Of a stretch of 64,000 bases of DNA, positions 1 through 8,433 are shown one piece after another. This stretch comes from JAUMBM01 sp964441755 (lineage in GTDB: Bacteria; Bacteroidota; Bacteroidia; Chitinophagales; Saprospiraceae). The number at the start of each line of letters is the position of its first letter. Position 1 is the first letter of the stretch. The stretch lies in the NCBI GenBank assembly GCA_964441755.1, contig CAYTVG010000001.1, positions 310,001-374,000 of the forward strand, given 5' to 3'. A program made the position numbers and the translations under genes. Under the pieces are notes generated by a model. The model made no database searches and was not told the origin of the DNA. It was given only the letters and a program-made list of their open reading frames with translations.

Positions 1-299
1 GGTTTGTGCTGGTTGGACTATATGGCTGGGTGGATGTTGCCTGACAAAATATACTGGCAGGCCACAGAAAAATATAGATAGTCAAAGATATGACATAGTT
101 GGCTGGAAGTGCGGAAGCACAGCAGCTTTTTGTCGACTTTCAATAAGTTTTTACCAAACTGTGATTAGTGGCAACCCTCTTACCACTGAAAGCGTTATGT
201 AAGCAATTTATTATTGTCAAACCTGCAGCGACCAGGCCCGGGGAATCAACCCCTAGCCAAAGGCTGCAGCGAACTATCCTTTGGCCAAATAAGAGGATT
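1..299. other. Left edge, no assignable complete gene
   Basis: No complete gene is visible. Reading frame 1 is open from the window edge to a TAG at 79-81 (about 26 residues, ending in KYR), so it may be the 3' end of a rightward gene, but frame 3 also ends early (TGA at 42-44) and nothing distinguishes them. A hairpin, GCCAAAGG (256-263) with CCTTTGGC (278-285), lies just before the next gene. Confidence 0.3.
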
Positions 300-842
300 A
301 TGTCATCAGAAGAAAAGAACAAAAGATACTGGTGGATTATGGGTGTGCTGCTACTCCTGCTGCTGGGGCGCTACCTGTATATGAAACCGGCCCAAAAGGA
401 AGGAGATAAGCTGCCGCCACTGGAGGCGACCCGCCTCGACGGGCAGCCTTTTTCGCTGGAAAAAATGCGCGGTCGCTACGTCGTGCTTGATTTCTGGGGA
501 AGTTGGTGTGGCCCCTGTCGGCGAGCCAATCCGGAATTGGTAGCCCTCTACCAACAATTTGGTCAGGTGAGCTTCACTGATGCGTCGGGCTTTTCGATTG
601 TAAGCGTAGGTATAGAGGAGGACAGAGAGCGTTGGCTCAATGCCATCAATCGTGACGGTTTGGTATGGCCCGACCACATACTTGACTTGTCGAGCAGCCT
701 GCGCTTTTTCAATTCACCCATAGCGGCATCTTTCGGTATCCGGCAAGTGCCAACGACCTACTTTATTGGCCCTTCCGGAGATATCATCGCCATCAATCTG
801 CCACCCGACCAAATCCGGCGATATTTGGAGACAAAAATATGA
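300..842 (+). CDS. TlpA-like membrane-anchored thioredoxin
   Basis: A 180-residue thiol-disulfide oxidoreductase of the TlpA/ResA group, expected to act on the periplasmic side. A single hydrophobic helix (about residues 11-27) anchors it, followed by an AhpC/TSA-like thioredoxin fold. The active site reads WGSWCGPC with cysteines at about 70 and 73, and a cis-proline loop is seen in RQVPTTYF near the end. The reading frame runs upstream to a weaker start at 168, but the ATG at 300 follows an AGAGGA sequence and gives a normal N-terminal anchor. It stands alone; the partner that it reduces or oxidises cannot be told from context. A cytochrome c maturation or general disulfide-reduction role is inferred only from the family. 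Confidence 0.85.
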   Translation: MSSEEKNKRYWWIMGVLLLLLLGRYLYMKPAQKEGDKLPPLEATRLDGQPFSLEKMRGRYVVLDFWGSWCGPCRRANPELVALYQQFGQVSFTDASGFSIVSVGIEEDRERWLNAINRDGLVWPDHILDLSSSLRFFNSPIAASFGIRQVPTTYFIGPSGDIIAINLPPDQIRRYLETKI

Positions 843-917
843 CAAATTGTCGCATGTCATTTTCTGGCAACATAATTGCAGACATATATAGGTAATCGTT
901 AAAAAATAAAATCGGTT

Positions 918-1487
918 ATGAGTGAAAAAGAGCATCAGGAGACAACTGAACCGACTGCAGAGACTACTGTAAATACTGCCGGGCAGGAAGAAGAAACCGT
1001 TCAGCAATCTGCGGATAATCAAGAAGATAAATCCTCTGTGTCGCAAGAGGGGCTGCAAGCAGAAATAGCAGAACTCAAGGACAAATATCTCCGTTTACTG
1101 GCAGAGTTTGACAACTACAGAAAACGGGTGAGCAGGGAAAAAATCGAACTGATAAACACTGCTGCACAAGACACATTGTCAGCTCTCTTGCCGGTTTTGG
1201 ACGATTTTGACAGAGCGAAGCGCATAGCGGATCAAGAGGGCAGCACCGAACCTTTCAGTGAGGGTATGCAGCTCCTTTATCATAAGCTTTATTCCATATT
1301 GCGCCAAAAGGGTCTGGAACCCATGGAAAGCAATGGTGTTGCGTTTAATGCTGAACAGCATGAGGCGATCACGGAAATTCCGGTTCCTACTGAAGAGCTG
1401 AAAGGAAAAATTGTAGATACCATCGAAAAAGGGTATTCATTACACGGCAAGATTATCCGCTACGCCAAAGTGGTGGTGGGCAAATAA
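918..1487 (+). CDS. grpE: Nucleotide exchange factor GrpE
   Basis: A 189-residue cytoplasmic cochaperone that speeds ADP release from DnaK. The first 50 residues are acidic and low in complexity. A long helical region (about 50-100, LQAEIAELKDKYLRLLAEFDNYRKR) forms the GrpE dimer coiled coil, and the C-terminal beta domain ends with the family-typical KGYSLHGKIIRYAKVVV. The length is usual. dnaJ starts 24 bases downstream on the same strand, so the two are an operon; dnaK is not in the window. No CIRCE element was recognised upstream. Confidence 0.96.
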   Translation: MSEKEHQETTEPTAETTVNTAGQEEETVQQSADNQEDKSSVSQEGLQAEIAELKDKYLRLLAEFDNYRKRVSREKIELINTAAQDTLSALLPVLDDFDRAKRIADQEGSTEPFSEGMQLLYHKLYSILRQKGLEPMESNGVAFNAEQHEAITEIPVPTEELKGKIVDTIEKGYSLHGKIIRYAKVVVGK

Positions 1488-1511
1488 TCACGGCCAATTA
1501 ATCTGGCAATT

Positions 1512-2654
1512 ATGGCTGCAAAAAGAGATTATTACGAAGTTTTGGGGGTACCCAAAAATGCTTCGAGCGACGATATCCGCAAGGCTTACCGCAAGATGGC
1601 CATGCAGTATCACCCTGACCGAAATCCCGATGATAAATCGGCGGAAGAAAAATTTAAGGAGGCTGCAGAGGCCTATGAGGTGTTGAATGATGCTGACAAA
1701 CGGGCTCGTTACGACCGCTACGGTCACGCAGGCGTTGACCCCAACATGGGCGGCGGCGGCTTTAGTGGCGGAATGACCATGGACGATATCTTCAGCCAGT
1801 TTGGAGACATCTTCGGGGAAGGTTTTTTTGGGGGAGGCCGGCAGCAGCGTGGTGAGAGGGGGTCTAACCTCCGCATCAAAGTATCTTTAAGCCTGGAGGA
1901 AATTGCCAAAGGGGTTGCCAAAAAAATAAAGGTCAGAAAGCAGGTCAGTTGCAGTCAGTGCAACGGGAGTGGTGCCAAAGATGCCAGTTCTGTAAGTACG
2001 TGCGCAACCTGCCGTGGTGCCGGTGTGGTAAGGCAGGTGAGGAGTACCTTCATGGGACAGGTGCAGACAACGACCACTTGTCCCAGTTGTCAGGGCTCCG
2101 GGCAAACGGTTACAGCCAACTGTTCCAAGTGCCGTGGTGATGGTCGTGTCTATGAAGAAGAAACCATCGAAATTGAAATCCCTGCAGGGGTGGAAGAAGG
2201 TATGCAGCTCAGCATGCGTGGCAAGGGCAATGCGGGCCGGATGGGCGGTGCTGCCGGCGACCTGTATATCACTATAGAAGAGAAACCACATACATTTCTT
2301 CAGCGCGACGGCATGAATCTGGTACATGATCTGTACCTCAATTTTGCAGATGCTGCCATAGGCGCCTCTATAGAAGTACCCACGCTTGAGGGGAAGGTGA
2401 AAATTAAAATTCCTGCAGGCACGCAGGCGGGTAAAATATTGCGCCTCAAAGACAAAGGGTTGCCAAGTGTGCAGAACAAGCACAGTCGGGGCGATCAGCT
2501 TATCCATGTCAACGTATGGACGCCCAAAAAATTGACGGATGAGGAGCGGCGGCTGCTCGAAAAGCTGCGGGAGATGCCCAACTTTGCACCGCACCCGGGC
2601 AAAGAAGACCGCAGTTTTTTTGATCGCATGCGCGACTTTTTCCGGGAGGAATAA
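1512..2654 (+). CDS. dnaJ: Chaperone DnaJ
   Basis: A 380-residue type I Hsp40 that delivers substrates to DnaK and stimulates its ATPase. The N-terminal J domain carries HPD at residues 34-36. A Gly/Phe-rich linker follows (about 75-115), then four CxxCxGxG zinc-binding repeats (CSQCNGSG, CATCRGAG, CPSCQGSG, CSKCRGDG), then the C-terminal substrate-binding domains. All four zinc motifs are intact. It is cotranscribed with grpE. A short GC palindrome (2672-2683) lies after the stop codon and may belong to the end of this unit. Confidence 0.97.
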   Translation: MAAKRDYYEVLGVPKNASSDDIRKAYRKMAMQYHPDRNPDDKSAEEKFKEAAEAYEVLNDADKRARYDRYGHAGVDPNMGGGGFSGGMTMDDIFSQFGDIFGEGFFGGGRQQRGERGSNLRIKVSLSLEEIAKGVAKKIKVRKQVSCSQCNGSGAKDASSVSTCATCRGAGVVRQVRSTFMGQVQTTTTCPSCQGSGQTVTANCSKCRGDGRVYEEETIEIEIPAGVEEGMQLSMRGKGNAGRMGGAAGDLYITIEEKPHTFLQRDGMNLVHDLYLNFADAAIGASIEVPTLEGKVKIKIPAGTQAGKILRLKDKGLPSVQNKHSRGDQLIHVNVWTPKKLTDEERRLLEKLREMPNFAPHPGKEDRSFFDRMRDFFREE

Positions 2655-2671
2655 ACAATCGATGCGGGATG

Positions 2672-2683
2672 GCGTGGCCACGC
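2672..2683. repeat. GC palindrome after dnaJ
   Basis: GCGTGGCCACGC is a perfect 12-base palindrome, flanked by partly complementary ATGCG and CGCAT. It may form the 3' end of the grpE-dnaJ transcript, but no T-run follows directly. Confidence 0.4.
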
Positions 2684-2700
2684 ATTTGTTTGTCTATTGT

Positions 2701-2777
2701 ATTTTGTACAAAATAATGGTATGTTTGTCCGATGCTTCGTCTTGCTAAAATAACGAATTGCTGACAAACATACCATT
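2701..2777. promoter_or_regulatory. Palindrome plus 15-bp inverted repeat before the isomerase-like gene
   Basis: ATTTTGTACAAAAT (2701-2714) is a perfect 14-base palindrome. It is followed at once by AATGGTATGTTTGTC (2715-2729), whose exact reverse complement occupies 2763-2777, three bases before the ATG at 2781. The 33-base centre is AT-rich. This could be an operator, a 5'-UTR hairpin that hides the start codon, or a miniature inverted-repeat insertion. No canonical -7 box was found within it. Confidence 0.55.
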
Positions 2778-2780
2778 TTT

Positions 2781-3650
2781 ATGAACCGTCGCCAGGCTAT
2801 ACGTCAGGCAGTCCTCACTGCCGGAGCACTCTCGCTCAACCAAGCTATTGTTTCTACCCGGGGAGCATTGCCCGCCACCGGGCTGCAAGCGGGAATTCGT
2901 CACTCAGCCTGCCGGTGGTGCTATCAGGACATACCCCTTGAGGCTCTGTGTGAAAGAGCCAAAGATATGGGGCTTCACAGTATTGAACTCACCGGGCCTG
3001 CAGACTGGCCTATTTTGCAGCGGTACGGCCTGACAGCCGCTGTAGGCAACGACACTTTCATGAGCCTGACCAAAGGATTTAACGATCCGGCCAATCATGG
3101 CTGGCTACAGGAAAAATACCGACAGCTCATCCCTCAGGCAGCGGCAGCGGGCATTCCGCAGGTGATATGTTTTAGTGGTAATCGCAATGGACGCAGCGAT
3201 GCAGAAGGGCTCGACAATTGTGCCAGGGGGCTTGCTCCGCTGGTAAAGGAGGCAGAAGCAGCAGGCGTAGTCCTGGTGATGGAACTGCTTAACAGCAAAG
3301 TTGACCATACCGACTACCAGTGCGACCACACCGCCTGGGGTGTTGCGCTGGCCAATAAGATAGGCTCCCCCCATTTTCGACTGCTTTATGATATATATCA
3401 CATGCAGATCATGGAGGGGGATGTCATTCGGACCATTCGGGACAACATTGATTTCATCGGGCATTTTCATACAGGGGGTGTGCCTGGTCGACGTGAGATC
3501 AACAACAGCCAGGAGCTTTACTACCCTGCCATTGTGCGCGCCATTGCCGATGCAGGCTTCGATGGGTACATCGGCCAGGAGTTTATACCCAGCTACCCTG
3601 ACAAGCTGGCTTCTCTGGCCGAGGGGCTTGCTATTTGTCGGCTCGACTAG
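2781..3650 (+). CDS. Secreted hydroxypyruvate isomerase-like TIM-barrel protein
   Basis: A 289-residue sugar isomerase of the AP-endonuclease-2 (xylose isomerase-like TIM barrel) superfamily, closest in pattern to hydroxypyruvate isomerase (Hyi). The N-terminus MNRRQAIRQ followed by a hydrophobic stretch resembles a twin-arginine (Tat) signal, as in many Bacteroidota sugar isomerases, so a periplasmic site is likely. Metal and catalytic acid candidates are in LVMELLNSK and YIGQEFIP, with a conserved DIYHMQI and a GHFHTGG loop. The substrate is inferred only from the family. It has its own upstream inverted repeats (2701-2777) and convergent recQ downstream. Confidence 0.8.
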   Translation: MNRRQAIRQAVLTAGALSLNQAIVSTRGALPATGLQAGIRHSACRWCYQDIPLEALCERAKDMGLHSIELTGPADWPILQRYGLTAAVGNDTFMSLTKGFNDPANHGWLQEKYRQLIPQAAAAGIPQVICFSGNRNGRSDAEGLDNCARGLAPLVKEAEAAGVVLVMELLNSKVDHTDYQCDHTAWGVALANKIGSPHFRLLYDIYHMQIMEGDVIRTIRDNIDFIGHFHTGGVPGRREINNSQELYYPAIVRAIADAGFDGYIGQEFIPSYPDKLASLAEGLAICRLD

Positions 3651-3655
3651 GGGTG

Positions 3656-5560
3656 CTATCCTTTAGAGGTGATGGAATTGCCCTTCTGCAGATAGTAACC
3701 TTCATCGAGCAGGAAGCTCAGCGCCTGCAGTGCCAGCTCCTGCTCGTGGCCGTCAAAGTCAGCGACCAGTTCTTCAAGCCTGCACGGCCCCTTCAGCAGC
3801 TTGCGGTCAAAAATTTCTGCAAACCGACCGAAGGTCGAAGCGCTCAGGGGCTTTTTTTTTAAAGACAGACAAAAATCGCACTGGCCGCAGGCCGCTGCGT
3901 TGCTTTCGCCAAAATACTGCAGCAGTTGCCGGCTGCGGCAGGCAGCCGTTTCAACATAAGCGATGGCTGCCTTCATACGCAGCAGATGCCGCTGTTGCCG
4001 AAAGCGATACAAGTCCTGATCGATGCTCAGGTTGGCCAGCTCAACCCGCTCCCGTGAAAAAATCAGTTGCGGCTTATCTTTGGCGGGCTGATAGGCGACG
4101 ATACCTGCGCGGTTGAGGGCTTCGAGCGATTTTTTGAGAACACCTACGGGCATTTTCAGAAAGCCGGCCAGCTGCTTTTCCTTGATGGATACCGGAAAAT
4201 TAAAAGTGCCCTGATAGGTTCTGAGAATCATTTTGAGTATGCGGTCGAGCTCCGGATGGCGAAGCTGGTAATCGTAGAGCGTATCCTTGTCAACCGTAAT
4301 CTGCAGGCTGGCGGGGCTGAAGACCGCGTCTGTCAGCACGATCCAGCCAGCCTGTTCCAGGGCTTTCAGGCTGTGAAAAGTAAGGCTGCTGTCCAGTTGG
4401 TACTGCTGACAAAATTCAGTCAGGTCGAAATCGTAACTTTCACCCTCCCCTGCCCCTGTAGCGAGCTGAAAATAGCTACCCAGTGCCTGATAAACACGCC
4501 GGATGTCTTTCATGTCCGGAAAGGACTGCCGGTAGGCTTTTTCAAGCCGCTGGGCATCGCCGGCATTGTACAGTAGCACAGCGAAGGATTTTTTGCCGTC
4601 GCGCCCTGCGCGTCCGGCTTCCTGAAAATAAGCCTCGAGGCTGTCAGGCAGGTCGAGGTGTACCACCAGCCGCACTTCCGGTTTGTCGATGCCCATGCCA
4701 AAAGCATTGGTAGATACGATGACCCTTATCTCATCATTGATCCAGGCTTCCTGCCGCGCGCTGCGCGTCTCCATGTCAAGGCCGGCATGGTAGTAGTTGG
4801 CGCTGATCCCCCTGCGCACCAGCTCTTCAGCGATCTCCTTCGTACGCCGGCGGTTGCGTACGTAGACGACAGCGCAGCCCGGCACTTTATTGAGTATATC
4901 GACCAGCTGGCGTTCTTTGCCTTCGGCATGTCTGACGACATAAGCGAGGTTGTCGCGGGCGAAACTTTTCTGAAAAACGCGGGCATCGCTGCGGAAGGCC
5001 AGCCTTTGCTGTATATCCTGCACGACCTCCGGCGTTGCCGTCGCCGTGAGGGCAATGATTGGTATTTTGGGAAAAACGGGCCGCAGGTCGGCAATGGTCA
5101 GGTAGGGGGGGCGAAAATCATAGCCCCATTGGCTGATGCAGTGCGCTTCATCTATGGCCAGCAGGTTGACAGGCATGCGGGCCAGGCGTGCCTGCAGCAG
5201 CTCTGTAGTGAGCCGCTCAGGTGACAGGTACAGGAATTTTACATCTCCGTACACACAATTGTCCAAAATCCGGTCAATGTCTTTGTAGGGCATGCCTGCG
5301 TACACGGCAAAAGCAGCTATACCTCTTTTGCGAAGCTGGTAGACCTGGTCCTTCATGAGGGCAATCAGGGGGGAAACCACTATACACAGGCCATCCATCG
5401 CCATAGCAGGCACCTGAAAACAGACAGACTTGCCGCCACCGGTGGGCAGTAGCGCAAGGGTGTCGTGGCCGTCGAGCACCGAACGCACAATATCTTCCTG
5501 CAGCGGTCGAAAGGCGTCGTAGCCCCAGTATTGTCGAAGTACCTCGGTGGGTGATAACAT
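3656..5560 (-). CDS. recQ: ATP-dependent DNA helicase RecQ
   Basis: A 634-residue 3'-5' DNA helicase for recombination and replication-fork repair. Walker A TGGGKS is at about 40-45, the DEAH box at 137-140, with FRPLQ at the N-terminal Q-like motif and QEAGRAGRDG as motif VI. The RecQ zinc-binding cysteines appear near the C-terminus (CRSRQLL and CGQCDFC). No clear HRDC domain follows, which is common for the short RecQ of this phylum. The ATG at 5560 is preferred over an in-frame TTG seven codons upstream. It converges on the isomerase-like gene with 5 bases between them. Confidence 0.95.
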   Translation of the reverse strand: MLSPTEVLRQYWGYDAFRPLQEDIVRSVLDGHDTLALLPTGGGKSVCFQVPAMAMDGLCIVVSPLIALMKDQVYQLRKRGIAAFAVYAGMPYKDIDRILDNCVYGDVKFLYLSPERLTTELLQARLARMPVNLLAIDEAHCISQWGYDFRPPYLTIADLRPVFPKIPIIALTATATPEVVQDIQQRLAFRSDARVFQKSFARDNLAYVVRHAEGKERQLVDILNKVPGCAVVYVRNRRRTKEIAEELVRRGISANYYHAGLDMETRSARQEAWINDEIRVIVSTNAFGMGIDKPEVRLVVHLDLPDSLEAYFQEAGRAGRDGKKSFAVLLYNAGDAQRLEKAYRQSFPDMKDIRRVYQALGSYFQLATGAGEGESYDFDLTEFCQQYQLDSSLTFHSLKALEQAGWIVLTDAVFSPASLQITVDKDTLYDYQLRHPELDRILKMILRTYQGTFNFPVSIKEKQLAGFLKMPVGVLKKSLEALNRAGIVAYQPAKDKPQLIFSRERVELANLSIDQDLYRFRQQRHLLRMKAAIAYVETAACRSRQLLQYFGESNAAACGQCDFCLSLKKKPLSASTFGRFAEIFDRKLLKGPCRLEELVADFDGHEQELALQALSFLLDEGYYLQKGNSITSKG

Positions 5561-5777
5561 AGTTGCCGCTTTAACGCACAAGCCGTCCGCCGCCTGTCAG
5601 CATATCGGAAGGCTGTTACACAAAAATAAGCAATCGCGGGCGCATGCAGGGGCTTTAATGTCAACTCGTCTATGTATGATGGTTATTTATCGATCAGTGA
5701 AGCGAGAATGCACGTATAGCCGTATCTTTATCGTGCCGCAATCATGCCGTGGGGAGTTTGTAAAGAGATCGCTGACT

Positions 5778-7016
5778 ATGAATTTTGCAGAAAACATACG
5801 CATCGCACTGGATTCTGTCCGCGCCAACTGGCTGCGGGCCATCCTGACACTGGTTATCATCGCCTTTGGAATTATGGCGCTGGTAGGCATTCTGACTGCC
5901 ATTGACAGTACCATTTATTCGCTCAATGACAATCTGTCCTTTCTCGGAGCCAATACCTTCGACGTCGAGCCTCGTGGTGAGGGGGTGCGTGGCAGCCGTG
6001 GCGGCCGGCAGATGAAAGAGGGTGCAGCCATCACCTTCGAGCAGGCGTGGAAATTCAAAGAGCGCTATCAATTTCCGGCCCGTACGGCCATTTCGCTGCG
6101 CTGCTCGGGCACAGCCACCGTCCTGTATGGCGGACAGGAAACCAACCCCAATGTCGCCATCTTTGGTGTTGACGAAAATTATGTCGAAGCCAAAGGATTT
6201 TCGCTGGCGGTAGGGCGCAACTTTACTTTCCGGGAGGCTACACAGGGCGGCGATGTAGCCATCATCGGCAATGATCTGGTCAAAGATCTTTTTTGGGATC
6301 AGCCGGCCAGAGCTATGGATAAGTTGATTACGGCCGGAGGCAAAAAATACCGGGTGGTGGGTGTTCTCAAGTCTAAAGGTTCCAGCATGAACCAAAGTGA
6401 GGATCGCCGCGTGCTCATTCCTTTACAGACGGGCAAGCGGTACTATGATTCTCCCGAGTCTAACTATCGGATTATGGTGGCTGTCAGAGATCCTGTCCGT
6501 ATGGAGGAAGCCATTGGAGAGGCAACGGTCATACTGCGAAATGTGCGAAAACTCCGCATTGATCAGGCAGATGATTTTGAGATTTCAAAAAGTGACAGCC
6601 TCATAGGACTCATCAAAGAAAATACCGTCTATCTTCGGTTGGCTGCCGTGGGGATTGCACTGATTACGCTGCTGGGAGCAGCTATTGGTCTGATGAATAT
6701 TATGCTGGTCTCCGTGACGGAGCGCACCCGCGAAATTGGCGTCAGGAAAGCATTGGGAGCTACCCGCAAAAATGTGATGACACAGTTTTTGGTGGAGGCA
6801 GTCGTTATCTGCCAGTTGGGAGGTATACTGGGGATTGCGCTGGGCGTTATGGTGGGCAATGTTGTCACGCTGCTGTTGGGAGGAGATTTTCTGTTTCCCT
6901 GGCTGTGGATTACAATAGCACTGATTACCTGTACAGCCGTAGGCCTGCTATCGGGTATCTATCCGGCTATGCGCGCTGCTGCGCTGGATCCTATCGAGTC
7001 TTTGCGCTACGAGTAA
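5778..7016 (+). CDS. ABC transporter permease, MacB/FtsX type
   Basis: A 412-residue inner-membrane permease. A first transmembrane helix (about residues 17-40, LRAILTLVIIAFGIMALVG) is followed by a large periplasmic MacB-PCD domain. Three C-terminal helices with the FtsX signature (ERTREIGVRKALGAT) complete it. This is the LolCE/MacB layout for export of peptides, lipoproteins or drugs, driven by a separate ATPase. No ATPase gene adjoins it. The frame extends upstream for 77 codons into a region with no protein-like character, so the ATG at 5778 is chosen. Confidence 0.9.
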   Translation: MNFAENIRIALDSVRANWLRAILTLVIIAFGIMALVGILTAIDSTIYSLNDNLSFLGANTFDVEPRGEGVRGSRGGRQMKEGAAITFEQAWKFKERYQFPARTAISLRCSGTATVLYGGQETNPNVAIFGVDENYVEAKGFSLAVGRNFTFREATQGGDVAIIGNDLVKDLFWDQPARAMDKLITAGGKKYRVVGVLKSKGSSMNQSEDRRVLIPLQTGKRYYDSPESNYRIMVAVRDPVRMEEAIGEATVILRNVRKLRIDQADDFEISKSDSLIGLIKENTVYLRLAAVGIALITLLGAAIGLMNIMLVSVTERTREIGVRKALGATRKNVMTQFLVEAVVICQLGGILGIALGVMVGNVVTLLLGGDFLFPWLWITIALITCTAVGLLSGIYPAMRAAALDPIESLRYE

Positions 7017-7110
7017 TAGCCTGGGTTGAGTGTCTCTAAGGAGGTTTTTTCAGCTGATGCTGAGCGGTATTTTTTTGTAAAAAAGCAGGGCCAACTACAT
7101 CTCCTGGGAA

Positions 7111-7134
7111 GCACCTGCTGCAGGCAGCGGGTGC
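7111..7134. repeat. Palindrome, GC-core family
   Basis: Stem GCACCTGCTGC with GCAGCGGGTGC, one G-T wobble, two-base loop. It belongs to the group of intergenic palindromes described in the findings. Confidence 0.55.
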
Positions 7135-7230
7135 GGGCTGCCGCCACCAGCAGCGTCAGCTGCGCGCCCGGGATTTTCTCACCAGCCTCCCAATGGGGTG
7201 TTTTCCGGAAGAGCGTATCTTTTTTCAGTT

Positions 7231-7249
7231 GCATAGCCGTCGGCTATGC
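7231..7249. repeat. Perfect 19-base palindrome
   Basis: GCATAGCCG, a single T, then CGGCTATGC. It lies between two rightward genes and has no T-run after it. CCCGGGATACCCGGG follows at 7261-7275. Confidence 0.6.
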
Positions 7250-7377
7250 TTCTTCAAAAGCCCGGGATACCCGGGTAATATTTTGCTTTTGCCTGCGGTA
7301 AAAAACCAAATGTGTGCGAAGATCTTCGGTGTAAAGGAATCGCGCAATAATTCTGTCAAACAAGCTATCTTCGTGGC

Positions 7378-7782
7378 ATGCAAAGGCACACATTCAGGCG
7401 GACGGAAAGGCTTAAGAGTGAAAAGGCCATCGGGCTGCTATTTAGTGGCAACTCACCCTCTTTCGCACAGTATCCTATGCGGCTGGTGTGGCGACAGATG
7501 GAAGAAAAGCAAGGAGATGCGGCTGTCCTCTTTGCTATGAGCGTGCCCAAGAAAAGATTCAAACGAGCTGTCACCCGCAACCTGCTGCGCCGCCGCATCC
7601 GGGAAGCTTACCGCCAGCACAAGTACCAACTGGAGGATAAACTCGGACCGGGCGGAGTTCAGTATGCATGGATGATTATTTTCACAGGCCAGGAGGTCGA
7701 TGATTATGCTGCCATCGAAAAGGCTATGCAGCTTATCATCCGGCGGTTTTTGAAGAAAACGCGACCCATGACAGAAACTTGA
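7378..7782 (+). CDS. rnpA: Ribonuclease P protein component
   Basis: A 134-residue basic protein that binds the RNase P RNA and helps it remove tRNA 5' leaders. The RNR signature is clear (SVPKKRFKRAVTRNLLRRRIREAYR, about residues 56-80, shown here as the key basic helix). Usual partners rpmH and yidC are not beside it. Length is normal. The next gene starts 58 bases downstream and encodes an unrelated envelope protein. Confidence 0.94.
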   Translation: MQRHTFRRTERLKSEKAIGLLFSGNSPSFAQYPMRLVWRQMEEKQGDAAVLFAMSVPKKRFKRAVTRNLLRRRIREAYRQHKYQLEDKLGPGGVQYAWMIIFTGQEVDDYAAIEKAMQLIIRRFLKKTRPMTET

Positions 7783-7840
7783 TCGCTCGCACAAAAAGCG
7801 GCTGACAGTTGTATTCTTAAGTAAAAAGAGAAGCTAGCTC

Positions 7841-8389
7841 ATGACCAAGTACACCATAGCTGCCGATGACCACCTGCTGCGCAGGTCCTGTACGATTGTC
7901 TGCTTTTTGCTGCTGGCGGGCTTGTTCATGGCACCGCAGACCGCCAGCGCACAGCGCTATCTGCTCATCGAAAAAGCGAACAGCCCTCGAACCACCAAAA
8001 TCGGGGAGGGTAGCGTGATTACTTATCGACTCAAAGGGGACCCGGAATGGCACACGGGACGTATTGAGCACTTTCGTACAGATCAGCCCCTGATCGCTGT
8101 GGACGATTACTATGTGAACCTTACGGAAGTTGAGGCCCTGCGGAAAACCCGGCTGGGTGCCAGAGCCGGCAGTGCCATGCTCACAACCTTCGGTCTTTCC
8201 TGGTCTGGCCTGGCATTGATAGGTAAGCTCACCGACGGCGATCCCGAAACGCAGTACAATGCGCGGGATGCCGCTATTTCAGCTACTTCTGTTGCAAGCG
8301 GCTGGCTAATAGGTAAATTGTTTCGCTACCGCACATTTACGGTGGGCAATCGTTACCGATTGCGCATCATAGATCTTACCTTCCGGTAG
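7841..8389 (+). CDS. Exported protein of unknown function
   Basis: 182 residues with no family that I recognise. A signal peptide spans about residues 1-37 (hydrophobic CTIVCFLLLAGLF, cleavage expected after ASA). A beta-rich stretch follows (GEGSVITYRLKGDPEWHTG and an IAVDDYYVNL segment), then two moderately hydrophobic, Gly/Ala/Ser-rich segments (about 110-130 and 145-165), and a basic beta-like C-terminus. It may be a periplasmic or membrane-associated protein. No linked gene suggests a role. Confidence 0.7.
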   Translation: MTKYTIAADDHLLRRSCTIVCFLLLAGLFMAPQTASAQRYLLIEKANSPRTTKIGEGSVITYRLKGDPEWHTGRIEHFRTDQPLIAVDDYYVNLTEVEALRKTRLGARAGSAMLTTFGLSWSGLALIGKLTDGDPETQYNARDAAISATSVASGWLIGKLFRYRTFTVGNRYRLRIIDLTFR

Positions 8390-8433
8390 CAAAGAAGCAG
8401 ATGGGGAAGCTATAGAAAGCTGAGCAGTATGCT

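Larger units (their letters stand above)
7017..7377. other. Intergenic region with three palindromes
   Basis: This 361-base stretch holds no convincing gene; the short frames on both strands look like chance. It contains a hairpin GCACCTGCTGC/GCAGCGGGTGC (7111-7134), a perfect palindrome GCATAGCCG-T-CGGCTATGC (7231-7249), and CCCGGG-ATA-CCCGGG (7261-7275). None is followed by a strong T-run. Confidence 0.6.

Noticed and set aside
7007..7301. Short frames on both strands between the permease and rnpA genes
   Set aside because: Composition follows the palindromes and GC-rich stretches; no conserved motif or start signal.
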